Under the pieces are notes generated by a model that was given only the letters and a program-made list of their open reading frames with translations, did not search any database and was not told the DNA's origin. The position numbers and the translations under genes are program-made. Shown piece after piece: positions 18,745 to 27,066 of a stretch of DNA of 64,000 nucleotides. This stretch comes from Chryseolinea lacunae (GTDB lineage Bacteria; Bacteroidota; Bacteroidia; Cytophagales; Cyclobacteriaceae): positions 1,240,001 through 1,304,000 of the forward strand of contig NZ_JAERRB010000001.1 of assembly GCF_016735595.1 (NCBI RefSeq), in the 5' to 3' direction. Within the stretch, counting starts at the first letter, position 1. Every line of letters begins with the position of its first letter.

Positions 18745-19650
18745 ATGCCAAACCAATTTGTCGATATCACAACCCTTTCCGAACTGCATACCTTATACGG
18801 TTGCGCCAAGCCGCGGCATCCCTTGGTGTCGTTCGTGGACCTGAAAGAAGTGACACGCGAAAATTTCAGGGATGAGGAAACCGCCTATCGTTTGGGTTTC
18901 TATTCCGTCTATCTGAAACAACTGAAGGGCACCATGAAATACGGCAAGTCATTCTACGACTTCGACGAAGGCACCATGGTGTTCACAGCTCCCGGCCAGG
19001 CCATTTCTACCACACGGAAAATTTCCTACAACGAAGGCTGGGGTCTGTTCTTTCATGCCGACCTGCTGCACCGGACAGGGCTTGGCAAAAAAATCAATAC
19101 GTATTCTTTTTTTCACTATGATGCCAACGAAGCCCTGCATGTGTCGGACGAAGAGAAGGCCATCCTGAGGGACTGTGCCGAAAACATAAAACGCGAATAC
19201 ACCCAGCCCATCGACAAACATTCGCAAGGCGTTATCGTGAGCAACATCGAGCTGCTGCTCAACTACTGCGACCGGTTCTATGACCGGCAGTTCATTACCC
19301 GCGCCAACGTGAACCACGACATCGTGCAGCAATTTGAAAAGTTGTTGCTGGACTATTTCTCGCAAGACTCGCTCATCGAAACCGGATTGCCCGATGTGAA
19401 GCATTTTGCATCACAGTTAAATTTGTCTCCTAACTATCTATCGGATCTTCTGAAACGCTACACGGGCAAAACCACGCAGGAACACATTCACCTGCAACTT
19501 GTGGAGCGGGCCAAGTCCATGTTGTGGAGTTCAGACAAATCGATCAGCGAAATTGCCTATGCCCTTGGCTTTGAACATCCCTCACACTTCACAAAACTTT
19601 TTAAGACAAAAGCAGGGAAGTCGCCAAAAGAATTCAGACACTTGAATTAG
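18745..19650 (+). CDS. AraC-family transcription regulator
   Basis: 301 residues. The N-terminal ligand-binding part (about 1-180) is cupin-like without a clear motif. The C-terminal double HTH (about 200-300) has LNLSPNYLSDLLKRYTGKT and the second-helix signature ISEIAYALGFEHPSHFTKLFK, ending KSPKEFRHLN. It is a DNA-binding regulator responding to an unknown small molecule. It is flanked by an SDR gene upstream and a VOC-family gene 31 bp downstream on the same strand; the latter is probably co-transcribed. Confidence 0.9.
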   Translation: MPNQFVDITTLSELHTLYGCAKPRHPLVSFVDLKEVTRENFRDEETAYRLGFYSVYLKQLKGTMKYGKSFYDFDEGTMVFTAPGQAISTTRKISYNEGWGLFFHADLLHRTGLGKKINTYSFFHYDANEALHVSDEEKAILRDCAENIKREYTQPIDKHSQGVIVSNIELLLNYCDRFYDRQFITRANVNHDIVQQFEKLLLDYFSQDSLIETGLPDVKHFASQLNLSPNYLSDLLKRYTGKTTQEHIHLQLVERAKSMLWSSDKSISEIAYALGFEHPSHFTKLFKTKAGKSPKEFRHLN

Positions 19651-19681
19651 AAACCGAAGCCTCAAAACTAAAAAACAATTC

Positions 19682-20053
19682 ATGGAACCAAACACAGTAT
19701 CCATTCGTCCTTTCATCGGTGCCAAAAACTTTGACGTGTCGCGGAGCTTCTACAGAGCCTGCGGCTTTGAGGAAGTTGTTTTGGCGCCTGGCATGTCGCT
19801 ATTCAAAATCGAGGCGTTGGGATTTTATTTGCAGGACGCCTATGTGAAGGACTGGATCGACAACACGATGGTGTTTGTGGAAGTGAAGGATGTGGATCGT
19901 TATTGGAATGATCTTGTGGCCTTAGACCTGCCATCGAAATACGAAGGTGTGAAGCTGGTTCCTATTCGCCATCACGATTGGGGACGGGAATGTTTTCTGC
20001 ACGACCCGTCGGGAATTCTCTGGCACTTCGGGCAGTTTACCAAAGCAAAATAA
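19682..20053 (+). CDS. VOC (glyoxalase/bleomycin-resistance) family protein
   Basis: 123 residues with a vicinal-oxygen-chelate fold: the paired beta-alpha-beta-beta-beta pattern is suggested by SIRPFIGAKNFDVSRSFYRACGFEE and FLHDPSGILWHFGQF. Metal ligands are plausible in HHDWG and WHFGQF, but the first-module ligand is unclear, so enzymatic activity is uncertain. Family members include glyoxalases, dioxygenases and binding proteins. It sits 31 bp after the AraC gene and faces the SDR gene 20134-20886. Confidence 0.85.
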   Translation: MEPNTVSIRPFIGAKNFDVSRSFYRACGFEEVVLAPGMSLFKIEALGFYLQDAYVKDWIDNTMVFVEVKDVDRYWNDLVALDLPSKYEGVKLVPIRHHDWGRECFLHDPSGILWHFGQFTKAK

Positions 20054-20071
20054 ATTCGCGTTAGCGTTCAT

Positions 20072-20118
20072 CATAAAAAAACAGCACAGTCGTGCCATTG
20101 CTGCAGGAGCTGTGCTGT
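20072..20118 (-). terminator. Intrinsic terminator of the leftward SDR gene
   Basis: ACAGCACAG (20081-20089) pairs with CTGTGCTGT (20110-20118) around a 20-nt loop. Read leftwards the stem is followed by a run of seven T residues, placing it 16 bp beyond the SDR stop. Confidence 0.8.
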
Positions 20119-20133
20119 GAGATAACGCAATGC

Positions 20134-20886
20134 TCAAAACGGATAATGCCGCAAGCCACCATCCACTACGGCCACCGTGCCGGTGATGTAGCGGGCGCGG
20201 GGCGACACCAGGAATGTAACCATGTTGGCTACGTCTTGTGGTGCGCCAAAATCGCCCAGGGCAATTTCGCGTTCAGCAAATTTCCGACGCTCGTCGCCGG
20301 GAAAAAACGGGCGAATGTTTTCGGTGTCGATGAGGCCCGGTTGCAGGCAGTTGACCCGGATGCCATAGGGACCCAGTTGTGCCGACAGCTGCTTCGACCA
20401 CACCACCACCGCCGCCTTGGCCACGGCCGACGCATTGATGGAACGCAACTCGTATGTGCTGGCCAGATTCACGATGGCGCCGGTCTTGCGTTCCATAAGA
20501 TGCGGCAACAACTGCTGCGTCAGTTGTCGGTGGCGATCAAAGTCCAGCGTCATGGCGGCGCTCCACTCCTCCTCTGCTCCAACCACATCCAACGGGCGAC
20601 TGCGGCCTGCGTTGTTGATGAGAATGTCTACATGGCCCAGGCTCGCCAGTGCTGCCGATGCAATTTTTTGCGGGCCATCGGGCGCCACAAAATCCTGTAT
20701 GAGTGTGATCGGTGACACGCCCCCGGCCGCGACAACCTCCGCTTCAAGACTCTTCAACAAATCTTCATTTCTGGCCGTGGCCAGCACATGCACGCCTTCC
20801 AACGCCAGCGTTTTGGCAATGGCACGACCAATGCCCTGGCTTGCGCCAGACACCACCGCGGTTTTTCCTTTCAGATACAGATCCAT
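20134..20886 (-). CDS. SDR-family protein lacking the catalytic tyrosine
   Basis: 250 residues. The cofactor motif SGASQGIGRAIAK (residues 14-26), NNAGRSR and the C-terminal TGTVAVVDGG are good SDR features. In the YxxxK position the sequence reads SAVAK (in RSINASAVAK), so the conserved Tyr is Ser here while the Lys is kept; the Ser of NLASTYE is also kept. A nearby Tyr in STYELRS might substitute, or the protein may not be a canonical reductase. It is divergent from the frameshifted HxlR gene across a 98-bp gap that holds an inverted repeat over its promoter. Confidence 0.85.
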   Translation of the reverse strand: MDLYLKGKTAVVSGASQGIGRAIAKTLALEGVHVLATARNEDLLKSLEAEVVAAGGVSPITLIQDFVAPDGPQKIASAALASLGHVDILINNAGRSRPLDVVGAEEEWSAAMTLDFDRHRQLTQQLLPHLMERKTGAIVNLASTYELRSINASAVAKAAVVVWSKQLSAQLGPYGIRVNCLQPGLIDTENIRPFFPGDERRKFAEREIALGDFGAPQDVANMVTFLVSPRARYITGTVAVVDGGLRHYPF

Positions 20887-20896
20887 AAATAATTCG

Positions 20897-20920
20897 GTTT
20901 TGAACTTTCCTTCAAAACTA
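20897..20920 (-). promoter_or_regulatory. Promoter and overlapping operator-like inverted repeat
   Basis: Read leftwards, TAGTTTTG (20913-20920) is an exact TAnnTTTG -7 box for the SDR gene starting at 20886. It is overlapped by the inverted repeat GTTTTGAA-N6-TTCAAAAC (20897-20918), which would suit the dimeric HxlR regulator encoded divergently. No good -33 box is seen. Confidence 0.45.
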
Positions 20921-20984
20921 GCGGTAGTCTATGCACGTACGCAGTGCCACCGGCATTTGTATGACACTAACAAACATGTAAGGA

Positions 20985-21331
20985 ATGGCAGCGCGAAAGG
21001 AAAACTCAACGTATACCCACAACGAAAAAAATCTCACGGCCTGTGATCTCACCTATGCAATCAACACGATTGACGGGCGATGGAAACTACAGATTTTAAG
21101 CAGCCTGGAAAACAAAACGCTTCGCTTCGGCGAACTAAGAAAGAATTTCCGTCCATCACCGAACGTATACTGATCCTGCAACTGCGGGCGTTGGAAAACG
21201 ATGGATTGCTGACGCGCACGGTCTATGCCGAAGTTCCACCCCGCGTGGAATATGAGCTTACGGCGAAAGCTTTGGAGCTGACACCGATTCTGAAGCAGCT
21301 TAGCGAATGGGGAGGCAAGCACCGGAATTAA
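20985..21331 (+). pseudogene. HxlR-family regulator gene with a frameshift
   Basis: The N-terminal half (from 20985) reads CDLTYAINTIDGRWKLQIL and then FGELRKNF; the C-terminal half continues one frame over with PSITERILILQLRALENDGLL and ends GGKHRN at 21331. Together they make a complete HxlR winged-helix protein of about 115 residues. The frames join at 21146-21149, where a run of three T residues replaces the four needed to keep the frame. Either the gene is broken or the base call is wrong. HxlR proteins are redox- or aldehyde-responsive repressors; this one faces the divergent SDR gene. Confidence 0.85.
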
Positions 21332-21365
21332 CGGCCTCCCCATTCGCAAAACAGAAACAAAAAAC

Positions 21366-23762
21366 TTATTCCGACCGCAGAATCTTGGCGGGGTTCACCC
21401 AGGCAGCCTTGATGGCTTGCGTGCTCACGGTGAGTACTGAAATCAGCAGGGGTATGGCCAGTGCAATGACCAGCACAACCCAGCCCACCGTGGTGTGATA
21501 GGTGAATGTGGCGAGCCATTCCTTCATGAGCATCCACCCAATGGGCGTGGCAATGAGCACCGACAGCAGCACGAGCTTTGAAAAATCTTTTGTGAGCAGC
21601 AACACAATTTTCGCGACCGGAGCCCCCAACACTTTGCGGATGCTGATCTCCTGCAGGCGCTGACGGATCATGAACGTGGAGAGTCCAAACAAGCCCAGGC
21701 AGGCTATGAAAAATGACAGGGCAGCAAAAACATAAAACACCGTTTCCATTTTGCGCTCGTTGGCGTATTGCTGAGCGAGCGATTCGTCTATAAATTTATA
21801 GTGCAACGGCACTTCGGGCATGATCTTTTTCCAGGAGGTTTGCAGGTGTTCCATTCCCTCCTGCAGGTGCGCCGTGTTTACACGCACCGACATGTTGTCG
21901 CCGTTTATGGAATATCCAACAAGAAGGGGTTGAACGGCCACGTGGAGATTTTCGAAGTGAAAATCGCGCACCACTCCAACCACATAGCGTGTATTGTCGC
22001 CGTTACCAAAGGGTTTGCCCAGGGCATTTTCGGCAGTACCCCACCCCAGGTTCTTCACGGCGGCTTCGTTCACCAACACGGCCTTTGCCGAATCGGCTGT
22101 GCCTCGCAGAAAGTGACGACCGGCCACAAAACTCATTTTGTATGTATCGAAATAGTCAGGGTCCACATTCATTTGATAGATGCTGGTGGTCACTTCCTTG
22201 TCGTCTTTGTCGCGCGTGCTGATCCAGCCGTTGCCCAGGCCTCCCACCACACTGGCGCTGTGCTGACTGGTGCCCTCGATGTAGGGCGCCGTGAGCAACG
22301 CGTCGCGCAACACCTGATACCGTTTCTGCACACTTTCGTCGCCATTAAAATCTATCGTGAGCACGCCGTTGCCCTCATAGCCCAGGGGCTTGCTGGCGAT
22401 GAACTGCATCTGTCGGTTCACGGTGAGAATGGAAATGAGCAACACGGTGGAGATGGTGAACTGAAGTACCACCAACGCTTTCCGAAAAGTTTGTCCACTC
22501 TCGCTGCTGAAGAATTTTCCACGCAGCGCCACCATCGGTTGAAATGAAGAAAGCACGATGGACGGATAGATGCCCGACAACAGGGTGACGACCAACACAA
22601 AGGCGCCGAGTCCCAGCACATGCAGACCGTCGAACGGTATTGAATACGACTGCCCCATCCACGTTGAAAAGAGCGGCAACACCATTTGCGCCAACGCCAC
22701 GCCCACCACCACAGCAAGCACGGTGGTGACAAAGGTCTCGAAAAGGAATTGACGTATCAGTTGTCCTTTGCTGGCACCGGCCACTTTGCGCAGCGAAATC
22801 TCCTTGGCACGCCGCACCGAGGTGGCGGTGGTCAGGTTGATGTAGTTGAAGCAGGCCAGCAGCAACACCAGAATAGCCACGGCAATGAACACACGCACCG
22901 TCATCACATCGCCGTTGTTGGCCGAGTCGTAGCGGTGATGAGAATGAAGATGGATGCTTTTGATGGGCTGAAGAAAATATTGATACGACATTTTGTTGTC
23001 TGCCCAGGCTTTCTTCGAATGTTCGGCCACCACCTGGTTCACCATCTTTTCTACCGACTTCCATTTCGATGCATCGTGAATCTCAATGTAGGTGTGAGGC
23101 CAACCGCCTAACCATTGGTTGTCGAGGTCCTGCTTCCAATGTTCCATGGCATAGCGATGCATGGTCATATAGGGAACCACGATGTCGAACTGAATGTGGG
23201 CGTTGGCGGGGGCATCCTCCACAACTGCTGTCACCGTGACGGGCACATCATTCATGAGCACTATTTTGTCTAATGCCTTTTCGACGCTACCAAAATATTT
23301 GATCGCGGCCGAACGTGTGAACACCACTTGATCGGGATTGGTTAGCAGGCGTTGTGCCGAGCCAGACACGATGGGAAAATTGAAGAATGAAAAGAATGTG
23401 GAGTCTGCTATAACCACTTTGTTCTCCACATATACTTCGCCTTCATATTTAAACTGAAAGCTCGAATTGAATACACGGCAGGCGCTGGCGATGTCGGCAA
23501 TTTCTTTGGGCAATTGCGCACCCAACGCGACACCCGATGGCGCTTGCGTGAACGTTTCGGCTTCGCTTTTAAACTCATTCCAGATCCTGAATTTGGCATC
23601 GGCGTTGGCATGGAAATTATCGAACGTCAATTCGCGTTCGGCCCACACCGCGATGATGAGGCAGGTGGCCAGGCCAATGGTGAGTCCGGTCACGTTGAGG
23701 ATGGCCGACACTTTGTTCTTGGTGAGGTGTCGCCAGGCTGCATGGAATATGGTCTTAAACAT
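21366..23762 (-). CDS. MacB/FtsX-type ABC transporter permease
   Basis: 798 residues with the same architecture as the permease at 15175: N-terminal helix plus MacB_PCD (about 15-250), FtsX (about 285-410), second helix plus MacB_PCD (about 430-660) and C-terminal FtsX (about 680-790), ending NPAKILRSE. The motif ISLRKVAGASKGQLIRQFL is typical of the FtsX cytoplasmic loop. No ATPase is encoded nearby. The ATG at 23762 begins the conserved MFKTIFHAAWRHL segment; a longer frame to 23837 is not conserved-looking. The two permeases are paralogous, not tandem duplicates. Confidence 0.9.
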   Translation of the reverse strand: MFKTIFHAAWRHLTKNKVSAILNVTGLTIGLATCLIIAVWAERELTFDNFHANADAKFRIWNEFKSEAETFTQAPSGVALGAQLPKEIADIASACRVFNSSFQFKYEGEVYVENKVVIADSTFFSFFNFPIVSGSAQRLLTNPDQVVFTRSAAIKYFGSVEKALDKIVLMNDVPVTVTAVVEDAPANAHIQFDIVVPYMTMHRYAMEHWKQDLDNQWLGGWPHTYIEIHDASKWKSVEKMVNQVVAEHSKKAWADNKMSYQYFLQPIKSIHLHSHHRYDSANNGDVMTVRVFIAVAILVLLLACFNYINLTTATSVRRAKEISLRKVAGASKGQLIRQFLFETFVTTVLAVVVGVALAQMVLPLFSTWMGQSYSIPFDGLHVLGLGAFVLVVTLLSGIYPSIVLSSFQPMVALRGKFFSSESGQTFRKALVVLQFTISTVLLISILTVNRQMQFIASKPLGYEGNGVLTIDFNGDESVQKRYQVLRDALLTAPYIEGTSQHSASVVGGLGNGWISTRDKDDKEVTTSIYQMNVDPDYFDTYKMSFVAGRHFLRGTADSAKAVLVNEAAVKNLGWGTAENALGKPFGNGDNTRYVVGVVRDFHFENLHVAVQPLLVGYSINGDNMSVRVNTAHLQEGMEHLQTSWKKIMPEVPLHYKFIDESLAQQYANERKMETVFYVFAALSFFIACLGLFGLSTFMIRQRLQEISIRKVLGAPVAKIVLLLTKDFSKLVLLSVLIATPIGWMLMKEWLATFTYHTTVGWVVLVIALAIPLLISVLTVSTQAIKAAWVNPAKILRSE

Positions 23763-24065
23763 AAGGCAGGTCAATTTACAACATCCTATATCAATATCAT
23801 GCCAGTGCTGCCAGCGCGTAAAATGACTTCCATTCACCTTTTCAGAACCAGGTCATGTTCGTTGGTGGGGCGTGGCTGTTCATTTCCGGAACGTCATCAA
23901 AAGTATTAAGCCCTGTGGCATGAAGCCCCAGAAGCCCTATGAAAAAGTTATTTAAGAATGACTATCATCCGTAGATTCCCGGAATTATTCATTCAACAGC
24001 GCATGAGTGTTGGAGAAACGAACGTTCAGAATTCAGTGGATCATCACAACCTGAACCAACGGGTT
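23763..24065. other. Intergenic region between permease and DoxX genes
   Basis: 303 bp. It should carry the leftward promoter of the permease gene and the 3' end of the doxX transcript. No coding-like frame, terminator hairpin or exact -7 box was found. Confidence 0.4.
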
Positions 24066-24476
24066 TCATTTCGGAACAATAGGTGCTTTCATAAACCTGC
24101 CCCACGCCACAAACGCAGCAAGCACTGCCACCACCACATTCACACCAATCAACGAAGCTTCGCCGCGGGCAATGTGAAAAATGCTGGCGCACACCATAAG
24201 CACTATCATGAACAGCGCTGTGATGGGTATGAGTGTTGGCTTCACGCGCAACAGCGCGGGCAGTATCAATCCCACCGCTCCCATCAAATCGACAAGCCCC
24301 GTGAATTTCACCAGCGCCACCGAAACCTGCCCGGTCCACGGCCACATGGCCGACAATTGTTCGATGGGCTGAAACAACTTCACCATGGCAGCCCAGACGA
24401 GATTGATTGCCAAAAGAACTTGTACCACCCAAAGGCCGATATGAATTATCCTCGAAGGTTTTTGTTGATGTGTCAT
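24066..24476 (-). CDS. DoxX-family membrane protein
   Basis: 136 residues with four membrane helices: about 10-30, 52-72, 80-100 and 106-126. The DoxX pattern appears in FTGLVDLMGAVGLILPALL. DoxX-like proteins are small quinone-linked or redox-associated membrane proteins of poorly defined function. The gene is divergent from an HxlR regulator gene across 139 bp containing an 18-bp perfect palindrome and opposed -7 boxes, so doxX is very likely the regulator's target. Confidence 0.87.
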   Translation of the reverse strand: MTHQQKPSRIIHIGLWVVQVLLAINLVWAAMVKLFQPIEQLSAMWPWTGQVSVALVKFTGLVDLMGAVGLILPALLRVKPTLIPITALFMIVLMVCASIFHIARGEASLIGVNVVVAVLAAFVAWGRFMKAPIVPK

Positions 24477-24502
24477 GCGATGCTATTTTTTTAATACAGC
24501 AT

Positions 24503-24520
24503 CAAAAGTATTTATATTTG
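24503..24520. promoter_or_regulatory. Back-to-back -7 boxes for doxX and hxlR
   Basis: TACTTTTG read leftwards (24503-24510) suits doxX, and TATATTTG read rightwards (24513-24520) suits hxlR. Both match TAnnTTTG exactly, and they are separated by only 2 bp. Neither has a clear TTG at 17-23 nt upstream, which would fit promoters dependent on or modulated by a regulator. Confidence 0.45.
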
Positions 24521-24545
24521 CTACCCCACCGACAGCGCTTCCTGT

Positions 24546-24563
24546 TTGGATAGCGCTATCCAA
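24546..24563. promoter_or_regulatory. 18-bp perfect palindrome, probable HxlR operator
   Basis: TTGGATAGCGCTATCCAA is its own reverse complement over all 18 positions. A related half-site-like sequence, GGGATAGTATCGCC, follows within 2 bp (24565-24578). It lies in the doxX-hxlR divergent region, downstream of the rightward -7 box, where a bound repressor would block hxlR transcription. Confidence 0.65.
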
Positions 24564-24615
24564 CGGGATAGTATCGCCAGACAAGCGCACACATAACCTT
24601 CTTAATCCTCACACC

Positions 24616-24957
24616 ATGCTGACCAACGGCGGTTGCCCCAAGACGATGCTTTCCATCCGCGATGCCCTGGAGGCCCTGGAAGGAAAATGGAAGCTGTTGA
24701 TTTTGTTCGCCCTGTCGGCCGGCCCGAAGCGCTTCAAACAAATCTCAAAAGAAGTGCACGGCATCACCGACAAAACCCTTTCGAAAGAACTGAAAAGTTT
24801 GGAAGCGAACCGGTTGGTGAAGCGCGATGTCTACGACACCTTCCCGCCCACGGTAGAATATTCCATCACCGAACATGGCAAGTCTTTGGAGATGGTGATG
24901 GAAGCGTTACATTATTGGGGGTTATCGCATCGGCGTGAGATTATTGGAAAGAATTGA
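24616..24957 (+). CDS. HxlR-family transcription regulator
   Basis: 113 residues. The HxlR winged-helix pattern is complete: CPKTMLSIRDALEALEGKWKL, then FKQISKEVHGITDKTLSKEL, then the wing DTFPPTVEYSITEHGKSL. The Cys near residue 7 is the position that senses oxidants or aldehydes in several homologues. The start at 24616 is chosen because upstream in-frame codons are not conserved and include the operator. It is divergent from doxX and presumably controls it and itself through the 18-bp palindrome. Confidence 0.9.
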   Translation: MLTNGGCPKTMLSIRDALEALEGKWKLLILFALSAGPKRFKQISKEVHGITDKTLSKELKSLEANRLVKRDVYDTFPPTVEYSITEHGKSLEMVMEALHYWGLSHRREIIGKN

Positions 24958-25234
24958 CAATTTCAAACCCCTTCGCCCAACCGTCGCTTCAACCTCTCCA
25001 AACTGCACTTCACATTCGCCGGCAAACCATTCATCGCCGGAATCCGTATTGTGAAAGCTACTACCATCTCGTCTTCAAATTTTTATCGATTACCATCTGC
25101 TTACATTTCTTTTTCCCTTTGTATCAAGTGCTGGATTTGGAATCTGTGGAAATAGAATTTAAATCGCTGCTCGTTTAGATTATACTTAGATTTTTCACTC
25201 GTCGATGAAGTGGGCTTGTTCTGGAGTTTCCGAA

Positions 25235-26398
25235 ATGCGAAATGCATTTTTAGTGTTTGTTATATTGTTAACGGTTGCCGTCAACCAAGCCTCGGGCCAG
25301 GGCCAGTTCTATCCTTACTACTATGTGGTGGTGGGCGGGTTTGCTTCCCAGCAGAATGCAGAACGCTTTGTGGCTCAGGTTCACACGCTTAACTATCCGG
25401 CCCGCTATGGGTTCAACACCAACCGGAAATTATTTTACGTCTATGTGCGGGTAACAAAAGACAAACAGATTGCGCGCGAAACAACCTACCGCCTTCGCCT
25501 CGAATCGGACTTCCGAAAAGCCTGGATCTATAACGGACCGCTTGAAGGCGGGGACATTGCCAAGTCTACAGCAGAAGCCGACAAGGCGGAAACGGATGAA
25601 GCCGCACAACACGCTCCTCCTACCATTGACCAACCTATTGCAGGCAAAGACACCACGCAGAACAACGCGACCCAACCCATCACGTCCACACCATCAACCC
25701 CTGAGCCGATCAACAAAACGTTTGTTTTTCAACTGACAACCGGTGCCGACAAAAGAACGGTGAACACACGCATCCACGTGCTCGACAAAGAGCCCGACGA
25801 TCATGTTGAACACTACAACGCGAACGAACGGATCACGGTGAACGCCCCGGAAAAAGGAAAGCTCGTGGTGGTTTGCAATCCCTTGGGCTACAAGCTGGCA
25901 AAACGAACCATCAACTTTGCCGACCCGCTGCAAAGCATCAAAGGCGCATTCATTGGCACTGAAAACGAAGTGATCATTCCCATCACACTCATGCCCATTG
26001 TGCGGGGTGACTATATTGAATTGGAGAACGTGAAATTTTTCGACAAGACCGCGATCCTCACACCGGCTTCGGAAGAAGAGCTCACGGAGTTGCTGAACCT
26101 CATGGCCAACCCGCGCTACAAGATCAGGCTGTTTGGTCACACCAGCAGCGCCGAGTCTGGCGAGATCACGACGATGGGAAGCAGCACCAACTTTTTTGCG
26201 CTTGATCCGGCCAACAAACACGGGCAGGGTTCAGCCAAAGAATTGTCGCGCCAACGGGCCGAGGTTGTCAAGGCCTATCTGGTGAGCAAAGGCATTGCGG
26301 CCGGGCGCATCGCCATTCAGGGCTACGGCGCCGTGCTGGCCATCTACGAAAATGCGGATGCCAACAACAGAATTGAAGTGGAGATTGTGAGGAATTGA
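25235..26398 (+). CDS. Secreted SPOR-OmpA protein
   Basis: 387 residues. Signal peptide about 1-22; SPOR-like repeat at about 27-105 (YYVVVGGFASQQNAERFV); a Thr/Pro-rich linker (about 115-175); a central beta-rich domain (about 175-265); and a C-terminal OmpA-like peptidoglycan-binding domain (about 265-387) with IRLFGHTSS, LSRQRAEVVKAYLVSKGI and NNRIEVEIV. Both end domains bind peptidoglycan in known families, SPOR favouring denuded septal glycan. The protein should sit between outer membrane and wall and affect envelope anchoring or division. The OmpA domain has a roughly 20-residue insert after its first helix. Confidence 0.87.
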   Translation: MRNAFLVFVILLTVAVNQASGQGQFYPYYYVVVGGFASQQNAERFVAQVHTLNYPARYGFNTNRKLFYVYVRVTKDKQIARETTYRLRLESDFRKAWIYNGPLEGGDIAKSTAEADKAETDEAAQHAPPTIDQPIAGKDTTQNNATQPITSTPSTPEPINKTFVFQLTTGADKRTVNTRIHVLDKEPDDHVEHYNANERITVNAPEKGKLVVVCNPLGYKLAKRTINFADPLQSIKGAFIGTENEVIIPITLMPIVRGDYIELENVKFFDKTAILTPASEEELTELLNLMANPRYKIRLFGHTSSAESGEITTMGSSTNFFALDPANKHGQGSAKELSRQRAEVVKAYLVSKGIAAGRIAIQGYGAVLAIYENADANNRIEVEIVRN

Positions 26399-26428
26399 TG
26401 CGTCAGGATGGAGCCTGTCTCCCGGGCT

Positions 26429-26887
26429 TCACCTCAACCCGTCAAAACTATACTTCGCGTTTTCCCAAAAACCATCCAGTGCAATGATGCGGGGTTTGAA
26501 AAACGAAATGAGGTCGGGCCAGTGATCTTTGTTCATCACCGATACCCCGGGCAACGTTTTGCTGATTCTGCTCACCACCTTTCCTTCCACGGCAACGTGC
26601 AGTTGCCATTCCCATTCTTCGTCCAGCGCTTCGTGCAGCAGGTCTTTAAATTGCTGGAACTGCTCGAAGTATAGTTCCTGTATGCCGGCATCGTGTTGTT
26701 CGAGCGAAATAGAAATGGTGGCCGACTTCAGACCGGCATCCATGCGAAAGTAGAGATCTTTGATTTTTGTGTGATAGTTGACCCAATTCACCTTGGTGCC
26801 TTCGGCGGAGAGCACGGGGTTCATGTATCGGCCAAAGGTGGTCCAGAACTCGTGTCTTGTGCGCGATGCCTCTTCCCGGGTAAACAT
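26429..26887 (-). CDS. DUF4268 domain protein
   Basis: 152 residues, matching the DUF4268 pattern: EFWTTFGRYMNPVLSAEG at the start, KDLYFRMDA in the middle and LISFFKPRIIALDGFWENAKYSF at the end. It has no signal peptide or membrane segment. DUF4268 is a cytoplasmic family distantly related to restriction-endonuclease-like folds, and its function is unknown. An upstream TTG at 26893 is possible but the ATG at 26887 is preferred. It is convergent with the SPOR-OmpA gene. Confidence 0.85.
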   Translation of the reverse strand: MFTREEASRTRHEFWTTFGRYMNPVLSAEGTKVNWVNYHTKIKDLYFRMDAGLKSATISISLEQHDAGIQELYFEQFQQFKDLLHEALDEEWEWQLHVAVEGKVVSRISKTLPGVSVMNKDHWPDLISFFKPRIIALDGFWENAKYSFDGLR

Positions 26888-27066
26888 TGACAATGATGTT
26901 GGTTCAATTCAGTCCGCTTGTGTGCAGATCGTATGATGATTAAAAGGCAAGGATAACAATTGACGGAGAATTTTCAAATCTGTGTTAATCCCCGTGACCG
27001 GGCGAAAAAAATATCTCAAATGAAGTATATTTAAATCCGTTCTTCCCACCAAACAAACACCAGCCC

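Noticed and set aside
24958-25234. Possible short gene or leftward scrap (IPAMNGLPANVKCSLERLKRRLG) before the SPOR-OmpA gene
   Set aside because: Only about 32 codons are open on the leftward strand, bounded by two in-frame TAG codons, and no start or homologue is evident. I could not tell chance from a remnant.
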